Shown: in pieces, positions 61,737-64,000 of the stretch
How positions within the stretch are numbered: the stretch's first letter is position 1
Layout: every line of letters starts with the position of its first letter
Notes under the pieces: generated by a model
What the model was told of the DNA's origin: nothing
The model's database searches: none
What the model saw: only the letters and a program-made list of their open reading frames with translations
Made by a program: the position numbers and the translations under genes
NCBI RefSeq assembly: GCF_009687865.1
Contig: NZ_BLAE01000008.1
Coordinates: 142,956-206,955 of the forward strand
Source: Acrocarpospora macrocephala
GTDB lineage: Bacteria; Actinomycetota; Actinomycetes; Streptosporangiales; Streptosporangiaceae
DNA length: 64,000 bases
Reading direction: 5' to 3'

Positions 61737-63688
61737 GAGATCTCCTCTCGCACCAGGTCGGACGGGGACCGCACGTCGGCGCCACCGGCCGCGGGCCTGC
61801 CGGAGTCGGCGGCCGCGGCCGGGTGGCCGGTGCGGATGAGACGAGACCGGAGCGTCGAATAGCCGGTGATCAGCGCTGGGACCAGGCCGTGCGGGAGAAG
61901 GAGAATGATCATGATGAGCAGCACCCCGAACAGGAACTGTTGGTCCACCGGATCGAGCCGCAGGAGCTCGGGCAGCAACACGAAGACCATCGAGGCGACC
62001 AGCGGGCCGGCGAGTGAGATCCCACCCAGGATCAGGATGATGACGATCTTGATGCTGAAGATGGTGTCGAACGACGTGGGGACGATCACGGTCTGCGTGT
62101 AGAGGTAGAGCACGCCCCCCACGGCTGACACGGCTCCGCTCAGTGCGAAGGCGCCGACCTTGGCCCGGCCGACCCGCAGGCCGATCGAGCGGGCGAGGCT
62201 CTCGTTCTCCCGGACTCCCGCGAGCTGCCGGCCGAAGCGGGTCGGCTTGAACCTGCGGAGGCCGAAGGCGGCCAGGAGCGCCACGAGGAGCACCAGGTAG
62301 AACTGCGACCGGAGGTCGGTGAAGGTGATGGAACCGATCACGGGGAGGCTTTCCGGCAGAATCAGCCCGTTGTCGCCGTTCGTCAGGTCGATGGCGGTCA
62401 GCGTCACCTGGGTGACGAGCGCGGAGAAGGCCAGCGTGACGAGGAGCAGGTAGTGGCCCGTACATCGGGAGACGACCAGCCCGAGGAGCGCCCCGGCCAC
62501 CACCGTCAGCGGCACCGCGACCAGCAGCGCCCACCAGAAGCCCAGACCCAGGTGCACGGCGATGACCCCGGCCGAGTAGGCGCCCACGGCCATCAGGCCG
62601 CCCTGCGCGATCGACAGGACACCGGTGGTCTCATACACGTACGCCAGCGCGTAGACCTGGATGGCGTACAGGACGCTGAGCAGAACGAGTGACTGCAACC
62701 GGGATGTGCCCACCGCCTCGAAGATCACGATTGGCAGGAGCACGAAGGCGGCGCCGCCCAGCAGTGTCTCCACCCGGCTGTGCCGCCGCACGTGGGCGAC
62801 GCCCCTGGAGGACCGGGCGAAGGTCGAGTCGCTGGGCGGGTGCTTCTCGAAGAGACCACCCGGCCGCACGAGCAGCACAACGATGATCACTCCGTAGGTG
62901 AAGAACGGAACGTATTCGGCACGGCCGTAACCCGCCACCAACGTCTCACCGATGCCGTAGAGCACGCTGGCCTTCGCCAGCCCTGACACGTTCCCCAGAC
63001 CGCCAAGCAGGGCGACCGCGAATCCCTTGAGGATCAGGTGCGCACCGTCGAAGGCGCCCACGGGCTGGAGCGTGCCGTAGAACACGCCGCCCAGCCCGGC
63101 GAGCGCGGAGCCCGCCACGAAGGCGACCGTGACCATGCGCCCGACGTTCACGCCGACGTGCGATGCCGCGACGGGATTCTCGTGCGCGGCCCGCAGTTGC
63201 GCGCCGAGCTTCGTCCTGGCCAGCAGCACGAACAGACCGGCGGTGACCAGGCCCGCCATGACGAGCACGAGCACCCGGTTCCAGGCGAAGTAGGTGTCGC
63301 CGAGGCCGGCGCCGCCGTCGAGCGCGGCGGGGACGCCGACCTGGAAACCGCCCCAGATCTTGAAGGCCGCCGACTCCAGCACGAGCAGCAGCCCGAGGCC
63401 GATGATCAGTCCGTTGTAGGGGTTGTCCATCGTGAAGCGGAACAGCAGCCGTTCACTGAGCCAGCCGATCACGCCGGCGGCCACGACGGCGGCCAACGCG
63501 GCGAAGACGAAGGGCACCCCCGCCGTGATCAGGTCGAGTGCCACGAAGACGGCGAGGACGAGGAACTGACCGTGCGCGAAGTTGATCAGTCGCGTCAGCC
63601 CGAACACCAGCGTGATGCCGACCGCGATGAGCATGTATACGGAGCTGGCGACCACGCCGTTGAACAGGTGTTGCATGAGGAGATCCAT
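61733..63688 (-). CDS. Fused LivH-LivM ABC permease
   Basis: A roughly 651-residue permease; ATG 63688 is favoured by GGAAAGG 7 nt upstream (a GTG at 63694 is possible). Residues 1-290 are LivH (AVGITLVFGLTRLINFAHGQ, NPVAASHVGVNVGRMVTVAF). After a linker at about 290-310, residues 315-625 are LivM (YVYETTGVLSIAQGGLMAVG, RENESLARSIGLRVGRAKVG, SIKIVIILILGGISL). The two permeases are normally separate genes, and this fusion is known in some actinobacteria and proteobacteria. It forms the membrane channel of the importer. Confidence 0.92.
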   Translation of the reverse strand: MDLLMQHLFNGVVASSVYMLIAVGITLVFGLTRLINFAHGQFLVLAVFVALDLITAGVPFVFAALAAVVAAGVIGWLSERLLFRFTMDNPYNGLIIGLGLLLVLESAAFKIWGGFQVGVPAALDGGAGLGDTYFAWNRVLVLVMAGLVTAGLFVLLARTKLGAQLRAAHENPVAASHVGVNVGRMVTVAFVAGSALAGLGGVFYGTLQPVGAFDGAHLILKGFAVALLGGLGNVSGLAKASVLYGIGETLVAGYGRAEYVPFFTYGVIIVVLLVRPGGLFEKHPPSDSTFARSSRGVAHVRRHSRVETLLGGAAFVLLPIVIFEAVGTSRLQSLVLLSVLYAIQVYALAYVYETTGVLSIAQGGLMAVGAYSAGVIAVHLGLGFWWALLVAVPLTVVAGALLGLVVSRCTGHYLLLVTLAFSALVTQVTLTAIDLTNGDNGLILPESLPVIGSITFTDLRSQFYLVLLVALLAAFGLRRFKPTRFGRQLAGVRENESLARSIGLRVGRAKVGAFALSGAVSAVGGVLYLYTQTVIVPTSFDTIFSIKIVIILILGGISLAGPLVASMVFVLLPELLRLDPVDQQFLFGVLLIMIILLLPHGLVPALITGYSTLRSRLIRTGHPAAAADSGRPAAGGADVRSPSDLVREEIS

Positions 63689-63746
63689 GCCCACCCCTTT
63701 CCTCGTCCTGCCTGGGATGTGGAGTGCCCGTAATCAGCCACTCAGG

Positions 63747-63782
63747 AATATACGGATTCAGTATCTTGAATACAATAGTCAG
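63747..63782 (-). promoter_or_regulatory. liv operon promoter with GntR/FCD operator
   Basis: On the minus strand -35 TTGTAT (63770-63775), a 17-nt spacer and -10 TATATT (63747-63752) form a good promoter 59 nt before the LivHM start. The region contains CAGTATCTTGAA and TACAATAGTCA (63759-63781), the same words as in the GntR promoter at 53270-53299, so the regulator would sit on the -35 box and spacer. Confidence 0.7.
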
Positions 63783-63800
63783 GGATAGGGGTTTCACTTG

Positions 63801-63816
63801 CCGGTCCGGAGACCGG
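63801..63816 (-). terminator. Hairpin behind the CoA-ligase-type gene
   Basis: CCGGTC cgga GACCGG is a perfect 6-bp stem 14 nt after the stop of the partial gene at the right edge. It lies between that gene and the liv promoter and is a short candidate terminator. Confidence 0.4.
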
Positions 63817-63829
63817 TGAGGCCAGCGGA

Positions 63830-64000
63830 TCAGCCCAGCAATTCCCTGGTCAGCTGCCCCACGCTGACGTATCTCTCGACCACGTGCGCGCCCGCCTCGG
63901 CGAGCGTCGCCATCTTGGCCTGGGCGCTTCCGGCAGGTCCGTCGGCCTGGGCGCCGGCATGGCTGTAGCGGATGCCCGCCGGGGCCGCCGCGCCCGCGAT
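63830..64000 (-). CDS. SucD-like CoA-ligase alpha-subunit domain, C-terminal end only
   Basis: The last 56 codons of a gene that enters from the right edge. The sequence IAGAAAPAGIRYSHAGAQAD and then AQAKMATLAEAGAHVVERYV follows the pattern of the succinyl-CoA ligase alpha subunit and related acyl-CoA synthetases (the phospho-His loop 'GHAG' is present as SHAG, with the His kept). With only this end visible it could be a SucD or a malate- or acetate-type CoA ligase. It fits an acid-activating step in the neighbouring catabolic locus. Confidence 0.6.
   Translation of the reverse strand: MAGAAAPAGIRYSHAGAQADGPAGSAQAKMATLAEAGAHVVERYVSVGQLTRELLG

Noticed and set aside
60987-62534. 515-codon extension of LivG
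   Set aside because: The N-terminal 265 residues are Arg/Pro-rich antisense-like noise over the LivHM gene. The true start at 61736 overlaps the LivHM stop by 4 nt.

Overview
The window is high-GC, codon-biased DNA with many Actinobacteria-style genes (XRE/TPR regulators, GntR elements, secreted glycoside hydrolases, leaderless TANNNT-N6/7-ATG starts). It looks like a filamentous actinomycete, plausibly Streptosporangiaceae (Nonomuraea-like). That placement is inferred from gene style; no rRNA or other phylogenetic marker is present.

Region 1 (1-9965) is the distal part of an integrative conjugative element of the pSAM2/AICE type. It holds a truncated FtsK/TraB DNA translocase, a Pra-like small protein, a divergent KorSA-like GntR regulator with palindromic operators, and a HAD hydrolase. 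Next come three unusual regulators: an XRE-TPR protein, a protein made of two winged-helix domains, and an RsbW-type ATPase fused to two winged-helix domains. The cargo next to the end of the element is a two-gene operon encoding a minimal CRISPR polymerase (mCpol, GGDD motif) and a CARF-like sensor fused to a two-helix membrane effector. This is a candidate nucleotide-signal anti-phage system. The element ends at a 3' fragment of a tRNA-Ala gene (9920-9965).

Region 2 (9966-37570) ends at a second tRNA-Ala 3' fragment (37525-37570), so it may be an older element or accretion in the same tRNA site. Its left part looks like ordinary accessory chromosome: a ThuA-domain secreted protein, a CPBP protease, hydrolases, ArsR/PadR/AraC/XRE regulators, an FtsX-type ABC exporter, a methyltransferase and a GH3 glucosidase, with IS3 and IS5 remnants. 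Its right part (29-37 kb) is again element-like: an XRE-TPR regulator plus flavoprotein, a HEPN-domain protein, and a 1467-residue nuclease-STAND-HEAT protein. Both elements thus carry probable defence genes close to the distal attachment fragment.

Region 3 (37.6-45.3 kb) has a TAXI solute receptor, a histidine kinase, a response regulator and a TctA permease. The last two are fused head to head by a deletion that removed both 5' ends. Hypothetical membrane and secreted proteins, an NB-ARC remnant and a homocysteine methyltransferase follow. Region 4 (45.5-52.1 kb) has a secreted GH5 cellulase with its own operator and terminator, a PIN/HTH toxin-antitoxin pair, a DprA-like protein, an orphan Phd antitoxin, a membrane protein and a DUF72 protein.

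Region 5 (52.2-64 kb) is a catabolic and uptake locus of unknown substrate. A GntR/FCD regulator is divergent from a medium-chain reductase. A long minus-strand operon encodes a branched-chain-amino-acid-type ABC importer (fused LivHM, LivG, LivF, substrate-binding lipoprotein), an SDR, a luciferase-like monooxygenase, an NTF2-like protein, a flavin reductase fused to an IclR-type effector domain, and an MFS transporter. A CoA-ligase-type gene enters from the right edge. The operator sequence of the GntR promoter recurs at the importer promoter, indicating one regulon.
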